From Desulfamplus sp. (lineage in GTDB: Bacteria; Desulfobacterota; Desulfobacteria; Desulfobacterales; Desulfobacteraceae): a stretch of 9,447 bases of DNA. Shown here one piece after another: positions 1 through 6,053 of this stretch. The notes under the pieces were generated by a model, which saw only the letters and a list, made by a program, of their open reading frames with translations, was not told where the DNA came from and did no database searches. The stretch covers positions 1 to 9,447 of the forward strand of contig JADFYT010000074.1 of the NCBI GenBank assembly GCA_015232935.1, read 5' to 3'. Both the position numbers and the translations under genes were made by a program. Positions within the stretch are counted from its first letter, which is position 1; every line of letters starts with the position of its first letter.

Positions 1-40
1 GTTTTTTTTAAATTTACCAAACTTGCAATTTAAACCCTCA

Positions 41-57
41 TGGCCGTTGTAAGGCCA
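41..57. other. Small hairpin upstream of leuS
   Basis: TGGCC at 41-45 pairs with GGCCA at 53-57 around a 7-base loop. It lies about 85 bases before the leuS start, in a region with no gene. No T-tract follows on the plus strand, so it is not a standard intrinsic terminator. It could be part of the leuS leader or the end of an upstream gene outside the window. No T-box landmarks were recognised around it. Confidence 0.3.
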
Positions 58-62
58 CCTGT

Positions 63-99
63 AATCATGAAAACAACGAAGATAGTTTCATGGTAAAGT
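63..99. repeat. CATGAAA-type inverted repeat, copy 1
   Basis: CATGAAA (66-72) pairs with TTTCATG (86-92). An inner C74-G85 pair forms if A73 is bulged, leaving a 10-base loop. The flanks AATCATGAAAA (63-73) and TTTCATGGTAAAGT (86-99) recur almost unchanged at 6018-6053, with TTTCATGGCAAAGT on the right side. That makes this one member of a small dispersed hairpin family in the window, here in the leuS leader. Its function is unknown. Confidence 0.5.
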
Positions 100-143
100 A
101 AAAATTATTTTAAATATATGTTTTGCGGAGGCGTATATATATT

Positions 144-2882
144 ATGGATGACCGTTACAGCCCTGAAAAAGTAGAACCGAGATGGCAGGAATACTGGGAA
201 AAAAATCACATTTTCCGTGCTTCTGAAGATCAATCAAAAAAGAAGTATTACCTGCTGGAGATGTTTCCTTACCCGTCCGGCAAAATACACATGGGCCACG
301 TGAGAAACTACACCATTGGCGATGTGGTGGCAAGATATAAAAGAATGAATGGATACAATGTGCTCCACCCAATGGGTTGGGACGCTTTTGGTATGCCTGC
401 TGAAAACGCGGCAATTGACAACAATACTCATCCTGCCGCGTGGACATATGACAATATAAATACTATGCGTAACCAGCTTAAAAAGATGGGATTCTCCTAT
501 GACTGGGAACGGGAGATAGCCACTTGCAGCCCTGAATATTACAGGTGGGAACAGTGGCTTTTTCTCAAGATGCTTGAAAAGGATATGGTCTATCGAAAAG
601 AGTCCTATGTAAACTGGTGTGGCCATTGCCAGACTGTGCTTGCCAATGAGCAAGTTGAAGAAGACCTGTGCTGGCGGTGCGGTGAGATGGTGCAGCAAAA
701 AAAACTTTGGCAGTGGTTTTTCAGGATTACTGATTATGCCGAGGATCTTCTGCTCCATTGTGACAAGCTGCCCGGATGGCCGGAAAAAGTTACAGTAATG
801 CAGAAAAACTGGATCGGCAAAAGCACCGGATCTGAAATATCATTCAAGATTGAGGGCCGGCAAAATGATATTGCTGGTGAGGGGTGTATCAAGGTCTTTA
901 CTACAAGGCCGGATACTCTGTTTGGTGCAACATTCATGTGTCTTGCCCCTGAGCACCCATTGGTTGAATCTCTTTCAAGGGGTACTGACCAGGAGAAAGC
1001 CGTAGCTGAATTTGTTGAAAAGATCTCCAGACAGGAACGCTCATCATCTGCAATTGAAAATTACGAAAAAGAGGGGGTCTTTACAGGAGCATGGTGCATA
1101 AATCCGGCCAATGGCAGACGCATGCCAATCTATACTGCAAATTTTGCCCTTATGGAGTACGGAACCGGTGCTGTAATGTCAGTACCTGCACATGACCAGC
1201 GTGACTTTGATTTTGCAAAAAAATACAACCTGGATATTGTTGTGGTGATTCAGCCCGCAGGTGAAGTTCTTGATGCTTCCACAATGGCTCAGGCATTTTC
1301 AGCACCAGGCGTTCTTGTGAATTCAGGGCAGTACAACGGCATGCCTAACGACAAGGCGATGAGTCAGATTACTGACTGGCTGGAAAGAGAGGGGCTTGGA
1401 AAAAAGACAGTCAGCTTCAGGCTAAGGGACTGGGGTATTTCACGTCAGAGATACTGGGGAACTCCCATTCCAGTGATTCACTGCCAGAGTTGCGGTGTGG
1501 TTCCTGTTGCTGAATCTGATCTGCCCATTGTCCTGCCGGAAGATGCCCATCTTCTTGAAAACGGTGGATCACCTCTGCCGACACTTGATTTTTTTAAAAA
1601 AACTGATTGTCCTAAATGCGGCAGAGGTGATGCTATGCGGGATACTGACACCATGGATACTTTTGTGGAGTCTTCATGGTATTTTATCAGATATTGCAGC
1701 CCCGGGTGCACAAGTGCGATGTTTGACAAGGAGGCTGTAAAATACTGGATGGCTGTGGACCAGTATATAGGCGGGGTTGAGCACGCTATTTTGCATCTTC
1801 TGTATTCCAGGTATTTTATGAGGGTTTTGAATACCCTTGGGTTGATTGACTTTAAAGAGCCATTTACCAATCTTTTGACTCAGGGGATGGTCTCCAAAGA
1901 GACTTTGAAGTGTCCTGAACATGGCTATCTCTTTCCGGAAGAGGCACAGATTTCAGAGGGTAAGGCGGCTTGCCGGAAATGTGGCAGTGAAGTGGAGATC
2001 GGACGTGTAATAAAAATGTCAAAATCCAAGAAAAACGTAATTGACCCAAATGATCTTCTCAATAAGTATGGTGCTGACATAACACGCCTTTTCTGTCTTT
2101 TTGCCGCTCCTCCGGAAAAGGGACTGGAGTGGAATGATGACGGGGTTGAAGGGTGTTATAGATTCATTAACCGTGTATGGCGTCTTGCAGACAGATGCAT
2201 TGATATTACACAAGGAGTTGTTCCCTATACAGGGCCGTTGTCAGAGTTGTCTGACAGTGATGCAAAAAAATTATATACAAAAGCTCATCAGACCATAAAA
2301 AAGGTGACTGATGATATTGAAGGCAGTTTTCACTTCAACACAGCAATAAGTGCTGTCATGGAGCTTGTAAATGCCATGTACAGCATGGATTTTAATACGG
2401 ATCAGCCCGATATGCCGCAGATGTCGCCCCAGATCAAGTCTGTTGCAGCATTCTGTATTCGAAATATCATACTTCTTCTCTCTCCTATTGTGCCCCACTT
2501 TGCAGAAGAGGTATGGGAGTATATGGGCAAATTTGTTGTTAAAGGCGATAGTTCTCAAGGAACAGATATTTACAAGGTTCAGGGAGCAGATGAGTCTCAA
2601 GGTGAAAATATTGATAATTCTGGTGAGCTTGACAAAATGAATGGCATAATCGGGCAGCTCTGGCCTGTATATAGGGAAGATGCTTTGGTGACAGACGAGA
2701 TTCTGGTGGTGGTGCAGGTCAATGGCAAGCTCAGATCAAAATTCTCAATAGATGCCCAAAGCAGTGACGACTTTATTCGCCAGACAGCCCTTGCTGATGA
2801 GATGGTTCAAAAGCATATCGCAGATCAACCTGTTAAAAAGGTAATTGTAGTAAGAAAAAAATTAGTCAATATTGTGGTGTGA
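144..2882 (+). CDS. leuS: Leucyl-tRNA synthetase (class Ia)
   Basis: Charges tRNA-Leu with leucine in the cytoplasm and hydrolyses mischarged products in its CP1 editing domain. Visible landmarks are: HMGH (the HIGH motif) at residues 49-52; a zinc-knuckle pair C159/C162 and C176/C179; the editing-site TTRPDT from T253; VPAHDQRD with the conserved editing aspartate at D351; and KMSKS at 624-628. The C-terminal domain ends in the usual VxVRKKLVNIVV-like tail. The ATG at 144 is chosen because GGAGG (127-131) lies 12 bases upstream; an in-frame TTG at 123 would overlap that site. The protein is 912 residues, against about 860 in E. coli. Much of the excess is an extra polar segment at about 796-837, between the conserved WEYM and WPVY, which contains 14-residue repeats. 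The stop overlaps the start of lptE, so the two are probably cotranscribed. Confidence 0.98.
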   Translation: MDDRYSPEKVEPRWQEYWEKNHIFRASEDQSKKKYYLLEMFPYPSGKIHMGHVRNYTIGDVVARYKRMNGYNVLHPMGWDAFGMPAENAAIDNNTHPAAWTYDNINTMRNQLKKMGFSYDWEREIATCSPEYYRWEQWLFLKMLEKDMVYRKESYVNWCGHCQTVLANEQVEEDLCWRCGEMVQQKKLWQWFFRITDYAEDLLLHCDKLPGWPEKVTVMQKNWIGKSTGSEISFKIEGRQNDIAGEGCIKVFTTRPDTLFGATFMCLAPEHPLVESLSRGTDQEKAVAEFVEKISRQERSSSAIENYEKEGVFTGAWCINPANGRRMPIYTANFALMEYGTGAVMSVPAHDQRDFDFAKKYNLDIVVVIQPAGEVLDASTMAQAFSAPGVLVNSGQYNGMPNDKAMSQITDWLEREGLGKKTVSFRLRDWGISRQRYWGTPIPVIHCQSCGVVPVAESDLPIVLPEDAHLLENGGSPLPTLDFFKKTDCPKCGRGDAMRDTDTMDTFVESSWYFIRYCSPGCTSAMFDKEAVKYWMAVDQYIGGVEHAILHLLYSRYFMRVLNTLGLIDFKEPFTNLLTQGMVSKETLKCPEHGYLFPEEAQISEGKAACRKCGSEVEIGRVIKMSKSKKNVIDPNDLLNKYGADITRLFCLFAAPPEKGLEWNDDGVEGCYRFINRVWRLADRCIDITQGVVPYTGPLSELSDSDAKKLYTKAHQTIKKVTDDIEGSFHFNTAISAVMELVNAMYSMDFNTDQPDMPQMSPQIKSVAAFCIRNIILLLSPIVPHFAEEVWEYMGKFVVKGDSSQGTDIYKVQGADESQGENIDNSGELDKMNGIIGQLWPVYREDALVTDEILVVVQVNGKLRSKFSIDAQSSDDFIRQTALADEMVQKHIADQPVKKVIVVRKKLVNIVV
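2547..2630 (+). repeat. Imperfect 42-bp tandem repeat inside leuS
   Basis: Two adjacent 42-base units begin at 2547 and 2589. They share TCTCAAGG at exactly 42-base spacing (2553-2560 and 2595-2602). They encode DSSQGTDI and DESQGENI, starting at residues 802 and 816. A third, more decayed unit may begin at 2631 with DKMNG (D830). The period is 14 codons, so the reading frame is kept. The repeat lies in the extra segment of LeuRS. Confidence 0.6.
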
Positions 2883-3454
2883 TGAATCTTATGAAAAATA
2901 CCGTTGCTGTTTTGATACTGTTCTCTCTTTTTTCTTCCTGTGGTTATGCTTTGCAGGGGGGTGGCAAGTTGACTGGTAGTGTCGAGACTGTCTCAGTCCT
3001 GGTCTTTAAAAACAAAAGTGCGCAGACCGGTGCTGAAACTCTATTTGCAAACGCTCTTGTTCAGGAGCTTATGCGAAACAGTACAGTAAAGGTTGTAAAT
3101 TATAAGGATGAAGAGATAGAAAATCATAAAAAGAGTGCTAACAGTAAAAAAATCCCTGATAATGATATTGCGGATGCATTGATCTATGGGACTATTGTTT
3201 CTATCTCTTTTAATGCCCTGGCCAGAACCCCTGAGGACTCGGTTTATAAAAGAGGTGTAAATGCTGTGATCAATCTTGAGATGAAAAGCAGGTCAGGAGA
3301 GATTCTTTTTGCAGTGGACGGTTTTACGGAGAGTGAATCCTATGCTGTGTCTAATTATAACCTGACAGACGAAGCTGTGTTAAATTCAACCCTGAAAAAA
3401 CTTGCTGTCCGGCTTTCCAAAAGACTTGTCAGTCAGATGACAGATGATTTTTAA
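2882..3454 (+). CDS. lptE: LPS-assembly lipoprotein LptE
   Basis: LptE is the outer-membrane lipoprotein that plugs the LptD barrel and helps insert lipopolysaccharide into the outer leaflet. The product (190 residues from this ATG) has a short basic N-terminus, a hydrophobic stretch at about 7-18 and a lipobox-like LFSSC with the lipidated cysteine at C20. Phe at -3 is less usual than Leu. The mature protein opens CGYALQG, the family's typical CGYxLxG. It continues with VSVLVFKNKS, ADALIYGTI and a C-terminal helix rich in Leu, Lys and Arg, all LptE-like. The start overlaps the leuS stop (TGATG), which suggests translational coupling; no good Shine-Dalgarno is seen. A GTG at 2879 and an ATG at 2891 are possible alternatives. 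Order leuS-lptE is widely conserved; holA, which follows in E. coli, is absent here. Confidence 0.93.
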   Translation: MNLMKNTVAVLILFSLFSSCGYALQGGGKLTGSVETVSVLVFKNKSAQTGAETLFANALVQELMRNSTVKVVNYKDEEIENHKKSANSKKIPDNDIADALIYGTIVSISFNALARTPEDSVYKRGVNAVINLEMKSRSGEILFAVDGFTESESYAVSNYNLTDEAVLNSTLKKLAVRLSKRLVSQMTDDF

Positions 3455-3474
3455 GACATGAGGTGATGTGTGTT

Positions 3475-3524
3475 TAAAAAAGAAGGTTTCAAACAAAATT
3501 TATTGTTTGAAACCTTCTTTTTTA
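3475..3524. terminator. Bidirectional intrinsic terminator between lptE and rpsT
   Basis: A perfect stem of 21 base pairs (3476-3496 with 3503-3523), extended by a T3475-A3524 pair, closes a 6-base loop AATTTA. The right arm ends in six Ts for plus-strand transcripts; the left arm's six As give six Us for minus-strand transcripts. It starts 21 bases after the lptE stop and lies 36 bases beyond the rpsT stop, so it can end both converging transcripts. Confidence 0.9.
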
Positions 3525-3559
3525 TCCTTGAAAATGTATGCTGTATCCCTGTAACTGTT

Positions 3560-3829
3560 TTATGCACTCTGAGATGCAGAATTGACATGCCTGGTGAGTC
3601 TTGAAGTTTTACGTGCGGCCGTATTCTTGTGCAAGATACCTTTTTTTGCTGCTTTTGCGATGACAGACTGGGCATTTGCAAGCAGTTCCGAAGTATTTTC
3701 AGCACCTTCTGCCTTTGCGGCATATACCTTTTTTATTGCGGTTTTCATTGCTGACCGGTTTGATCTGTTTCTAAGTCTTTTTGTCTCGTTTTGTTTTGCA
3801 CGCTTGATAGCCGATTTGTGATTAGCCAA
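3560..3829 (-). CDS. rpsT: 30S ribosomal protein S20
   Basis: S20 is a small basic protein that binds 16S rRNA early in assembly of the 30S subunit. The product is 89 residues, the normal family length. It starts MANHKSAIKRAKQ, followed by ETKRLRNRSNRSAMKT, the standard S20 N-terminal helix rich in Lys and Arg, and ends with a helix carrying HKNTAARKTSRL. The start codon is TTG at 3829-3827. AAGGAG on the minus strand (3845-3840) lies 10 bases upstream, and no ATG fits. E. coli rpsT also uses UUG, and there the weak start is linked to autogenous control by S20. Whether that applies here is inference. The gene is transcribed alone: divergent from murJ and convergent with lptE. Confidence 0.98.
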   Translation of the reverse strand: MANHKSAIKRAKQNETKRLRNRSNRSAMKTAIKKVYAAKAEGAENTSELLANAQSVIAKAAKKGILHKNTAARKTSRLTRHVNSASQSA

Positions 3830-3839
3830 TGTTGTTCTG

Positions 3840-3845
3840 CTCCTT
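3840..3845 (-). promoter_or_regulatory. rpsT ribosome-binding site that fixes a TTG start
   Basis: The minus strand reads AAGGAG here, followed by 10 bases and then TTG GCT AAT CAC, encoding MANH. This strong site supports TTG as the true S20 start. Confidence 0.8.
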
Positions 3846-3913
3846 ATTGTGTTGATTAAAATTGATATATTGAGTTAATTAAGTTTTTACTTTCTCGGTA
3901 TTTAAAGTATATG

Positions 3914-3943
3914 AATTTACTGTATATTGATCTGTTTTGTCAA
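3914..3943 (-). promoter_or_regulatory. Probable sigma70-type promoter of rpsT
   Basis: On the minus strand a perfect TTGACA (3943-3938) is followed after 18 bases by TAAATT (3919-3914). Transcription would start near 3907, giving a leader of roughly 75-80 bases before the S20 start. The -35 box overlaps the murJ ribosome-binding site on the other strand. Confidence 0.6.
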
Positions 3944-3946
3944 GGA
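3942..3946 (+). promoter_or_regulatory. murJ ribosome-binding site (supports TTG start at 3955)
   Basis: AAGGA lies 8 bases before TTG at 3955. No comparable site precedes the in-frame TTG at 3937 or the ATG at 3979. Confidence 0.55.
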
Positions 3947-3954
3947 AAAACTCC

Positions 3955-5490
3955 TTGTTTGACCAATCTGATAAAAAAATGATAAAGGATGCCGGAATCG
4001 TTGGCACATTGACAGTTGCAAGCCGTATTCTGGGTTTTGTTCGTGATGCCATAGTGGCTATGTTTCTTGGAGCGGGTTTGCACAGCGATGCATTTTTAGC
4101 GGCTTTACGAATACCGGATCTATTCAGAAAATTTTTTTCTGACGGTGCATTGAGCATATCATTTATTCCGGTGTTTACAAGGTTACTTACCCGTAAATGT
4201 GATGAGGCTGCTTTTGATATGGCCCGTAGTGCATTGGTTCTGATTGCGGTCGGGGGGCTCATTTTTCTGCTTTGTTTTATTTTGTTTACACAAGTTTTTT
4301 TTGCAGAACCTGATCTTGCCATAAGGCTTTCCAATATCATGATGCCTTATGTGGTATCTATCTGCCTTTTGTCCATATGTATGGGGATACTAAATTCAAT
4401 GGGCCACTTTGCAGCTCCTGCTGCTGCTCCGGTTGCCCTTAATATCACAATTATCTTTTTTGCTGTTCTTTTCTCCCCTTTATCCGACTCTCCTGCCGTT
4501 GTTATGGCATGGGGGGTAACGGCAGGAGGTCTTTTCCAGCTTGCCATTCAGATCCCGTTTGTTTTGAAAAAAGGGTTCAGGTTCGTTGGTAAAGTTGTTT
4601 TGCTCCACCCTGATACCATATATGCATTTAAAATGATGTTGCCAGCTGTTGTTGGAATTGCTCCGTTGCAGATAAATATGCTCGTGGCCACCTTTATGGC
4701 ATCAAGCATGACATCCTGTTTTTTTCAAGGAAGCGTTTCATACCTTTATTATGCAGACAGGCTTGTCCAGTTTCCATTGGGGCTTTTTGCCTTTTCAGTA
4801 TCAACATCAATTTTTCCGGAACTTTCAAAAGAGGTCGCCTCCAATGATCCTGGCCGTGCATCTTCCATTTTTGCAAGGGCTTTAAGAATGGTTTTGTTCA
4901 TGATGATCCCCTCCATGGCAGGCATGGCTGTCTTGAGGGAGCCTATTGTATCGCTGCTGTTCCATCATGGTGCTTTTGGAATTAAGGATGTTCAGTCAAC
5001 CGCCGCGGTACTTCTGTGTTTCTGTTCAGGAATGTGGGCGTTTGCCGGAGCAAGACTCTTTGTGGCCTTTTTCTATGCACTTTCCAATGTGAGAACACCG
5101 TTGATCGGGGGGCTTATTTCAATGATCTCCAATATTGTTTTATCCTTTTTTCTCATGGACAGGCTGGGAGTTTACGGCCTTGCCCTCTCAATATCAATTG
5201 CCGCCGTTCTTAATTTTTGTTTTCTGATGATAAGTGCCACAACTATAGAACTGGAACTTCCCTGGAGAGAAATTCTTGGCACAGCTTGCAGATCGTTTTT
5301 TTTCTCTGCTATAATGTATGTGGTTGTTGACATTACAGCACAGTATCTGTGTCCGATTGTTTCTGCTGATAAATATATCCTTTTGGCAGGTGTTGCGGCA
5401 TGTATGCTGGTTGGAGTTTTATCTTACGCCGGTTTGGGGCTGATTTTCAGAGTTCCTGAATTGATGTTTCTAAAAAAGCCCGACAGTTAG
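3955..5490 (+). CDS. murJ: Lipid II flippase MurJ (MOP superfamily)
   Basis: An integral membrane protein that moves lipid II across the inner membrane for peptidoglycan synthesis. From TTG at 3955 it has 511 residues, the same length as E. coli MurJ. The N-terminus carries SRILGFVRD (S23-D31), then HSDAFLAALRIPDLFRKFF. Arg24, Arg30, Asp45 and Arg58 match the essential E. coli R18, R24, D39 and R52 at a constant offset of six. YYADRLVQFPLGLFAFSVST (Arg269 within it) is the family's central signature. About 14 hydrophobic segments alternate with short basic loops. The start rests on AAGGA 8 bases upstream; a longer TTG start (3937) and a shorter ATG start (3979) are possible. It is divergent from rpsT and followed by ftsB on the same strand. 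Its own promoter is not clear and must lie within or over the rpsT promoter region. Confidence 0.96.
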   Translation: MFDQSDKKMIKDAGIVGTLTVASRILGFVRDAIVAMFLGAGLHSDAFLAALRIPDLFRKFFSDGALSISFIPVFTRLLTRKCDEAAFDMARSALVLIAVGGLIFLLCFILFTQVFFAEPDLAIRLSNIMMPYVVSICLLSICMGILNSMGHFAAPAAAPVALNITIIFFAVLFSPLSDSPAVVMAWGVTAGGLFQLAIQIPFVLKKGFRFVGKVVLLHPDTIYAFKMMLPAVVGIAPLQINMLVATFMASSMTSCFFQGSVSYLYYADRLVQFPLGLFAFSVSTSIFPELSKEVASNDPGRASSIFARALRMVLFMMIPSMAGMAVLREPIVSLLFHHGAFGIKDVQSTAAVLLCFCSGMWAFAGARLFVAFFYALSNVRTPLIGGLISMISNIVLSFFLMDRLGVYGLALSISIAAVLNFCFLMISATTIELELPWREILGTACRSFFFSAIMYVVVDITAQYLCPIVSADKYILLAGVAACMLVGVLSYAGLGLIFRVPELMFLKKPDS

Positions 5491-5540
5491 TGATCTCAGA
5501 CAACAAGCACACTGTGAATGAGCCGGAAAATAATTACAAA

Positions 5541-5593
5541 AGCGGGGTCATCCCCACTTAATCATAAGATCCGGAAGGGGACTTACCGGTAAG
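5541..5593 (+). other. Structured murJ-ftsB intergenic segment
   Basis: GGGG (5544-5547) pairs with CCCC (5552-5555) around TCAT, with three more pairs outside a mismatch. The CCCC could instead pair with GGGG at 5577-5580. A perfect 12-base palindrome, CTTACCGGTAAG, covers 5582-5593 and touches the ftsB ribosome-binding site. No T-tract follows, so it does not look like a terminator; an operator or translational control element is possible but unproven. Confidence 0.3.
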
Positions 5594-5608
5594 GAAGTTA
5601 AATTTATT

Positions 5609-5905
5609 TTGGAAAAGACAATCTATTTTACAATTATATCTGTGATGGTTATTTTGGCATTCCTGATACTTTATGGGAAAAACGGATTTATGGATGTAAA
5701 TCGTTTAAAGTTGCAAGAAGAGTCTATAATCGGTGAAAACATGGCAATTGATGAGGCAAACAGGGTGCTTGAAAGAAAGGTAGGCCGCCTGAAAAGCGAT
5801 CTTGGTTATATTGAGCACATTGCAAGACATGAGCTTGGTATGGTGGCAACAGATGAGTTTGTGTTCAGATTTCAGGACATTAAAACAGATAGTAACGGAA
5901 AATAG
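5609..5905 (+). CDS. ftsB: Cell-division protein FtsB / DivIC family
   Basis: FtsB is a bitopic inner-membrane protein that forms the FtsQLB complex and helps activate septal peptidoglycan synthesis. The 98-residue product has one transmembrane segment (about residues 5-22) and then YGKNGFMD. That is very close to the FGKNGIHD motif just after the membrane in E. coli FtsB. A coiled-coil-like stretch follows (about 30-66), then IEHIARHELGMV and FVFRF, matching the family's RNELxM...FYR end. The start is probably TTG at 5609, with AAGGAAG (5591-5597) 11 bases upstream; no in-frame ATG precedes the membrane segment. It follows murJ by 118 bases on the same strand and may share its transcript, though the gap contains hairpins. 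Confidence 0.88.
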   Translation: MEKTIYFTIISVMVILAFLILYGKNGFMDVNRLKLQEESIIGENMAIDEANRVLERKVGRLKSDLGYIEHIARHELGMVATDEFVFRFQDIKTDSNGK

Positions 5906-5922
5906 ATCGAGAGTATCTTTCG

Positions 5923-5948
5923 CATGAAAACACGCCCTGGTGTTCATG
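5923..5948. repeat. CATGAAA-type inverted repeat, copy 2
   Basis: CATGAA (5923-5928) pairs with TTCATG (5943-5948). CAC (5931-5933) pairs with GTG (5940-5942), with AA bulged and GCCCTG as the loop. It begins 18 bases after the ftsB stop, in the gap between ftsB and the converging beta-helix gene. It shares GCCCTGnTnTTCATGA with copy 4 at 8040-8055. It may help end the ftsB transcript, although no T-tract follows directly. Confidence 0.45.
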
Positions 5949-6017
5949 ACTGGAGTTGGCGGAAACATGGCCATGAGCATTTAATCAGACTTTCGTGGCT
6001 GATGTGCGTCCATTCCC

Positions 6018-6053
6018 AATCATGAAAAGCTGAATGCATTTTCATGGCAAAGT
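6018..6053. repeat. CATGAAA-type inverted repeat, copy 3
   Basis: CATGAAAA (6021-6028) pairs perfectly with TTTTCATG (6039-6046) around 10 bases. Left and right flanks match copy 1 (63-99) in 24 of 25 positions outside the loop. The element overlaps the stop codon and last codons of the minus-strand beta-helix gene. On the plus strand a run of eight Ts (6053-6060) follows, which could make it a weak terminator for ftsB transcripts. Confidence 0.5.

Noticed and set aside
123..143. In-frame TTG extending leuS by seven residues
   Set aside because: It would place the start just before the GGAGG ribosome-binding site (127-131), and MDDRYSPEKVEPRWQ is the normal LeuRS beginning.
1..143. T-box or amino-acid riboswitch upstream of leuS
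   Set aside because: Only two short hairpins were found; no T-box consensus, antiterminator or terminator could be seen in the available leader.
234..758. 174-codon minus-strand open frame within leuS
   Set aside because: It is antisense to conserved catalytic and zinc-binding regions of leuS; no recognisable protein.
5966..5975. CATGGCCATG palindrome between ftsB and the beta-helix gene
   Set aside because: Only ten bases, no second copy, and no link to a gene start; likely chance.
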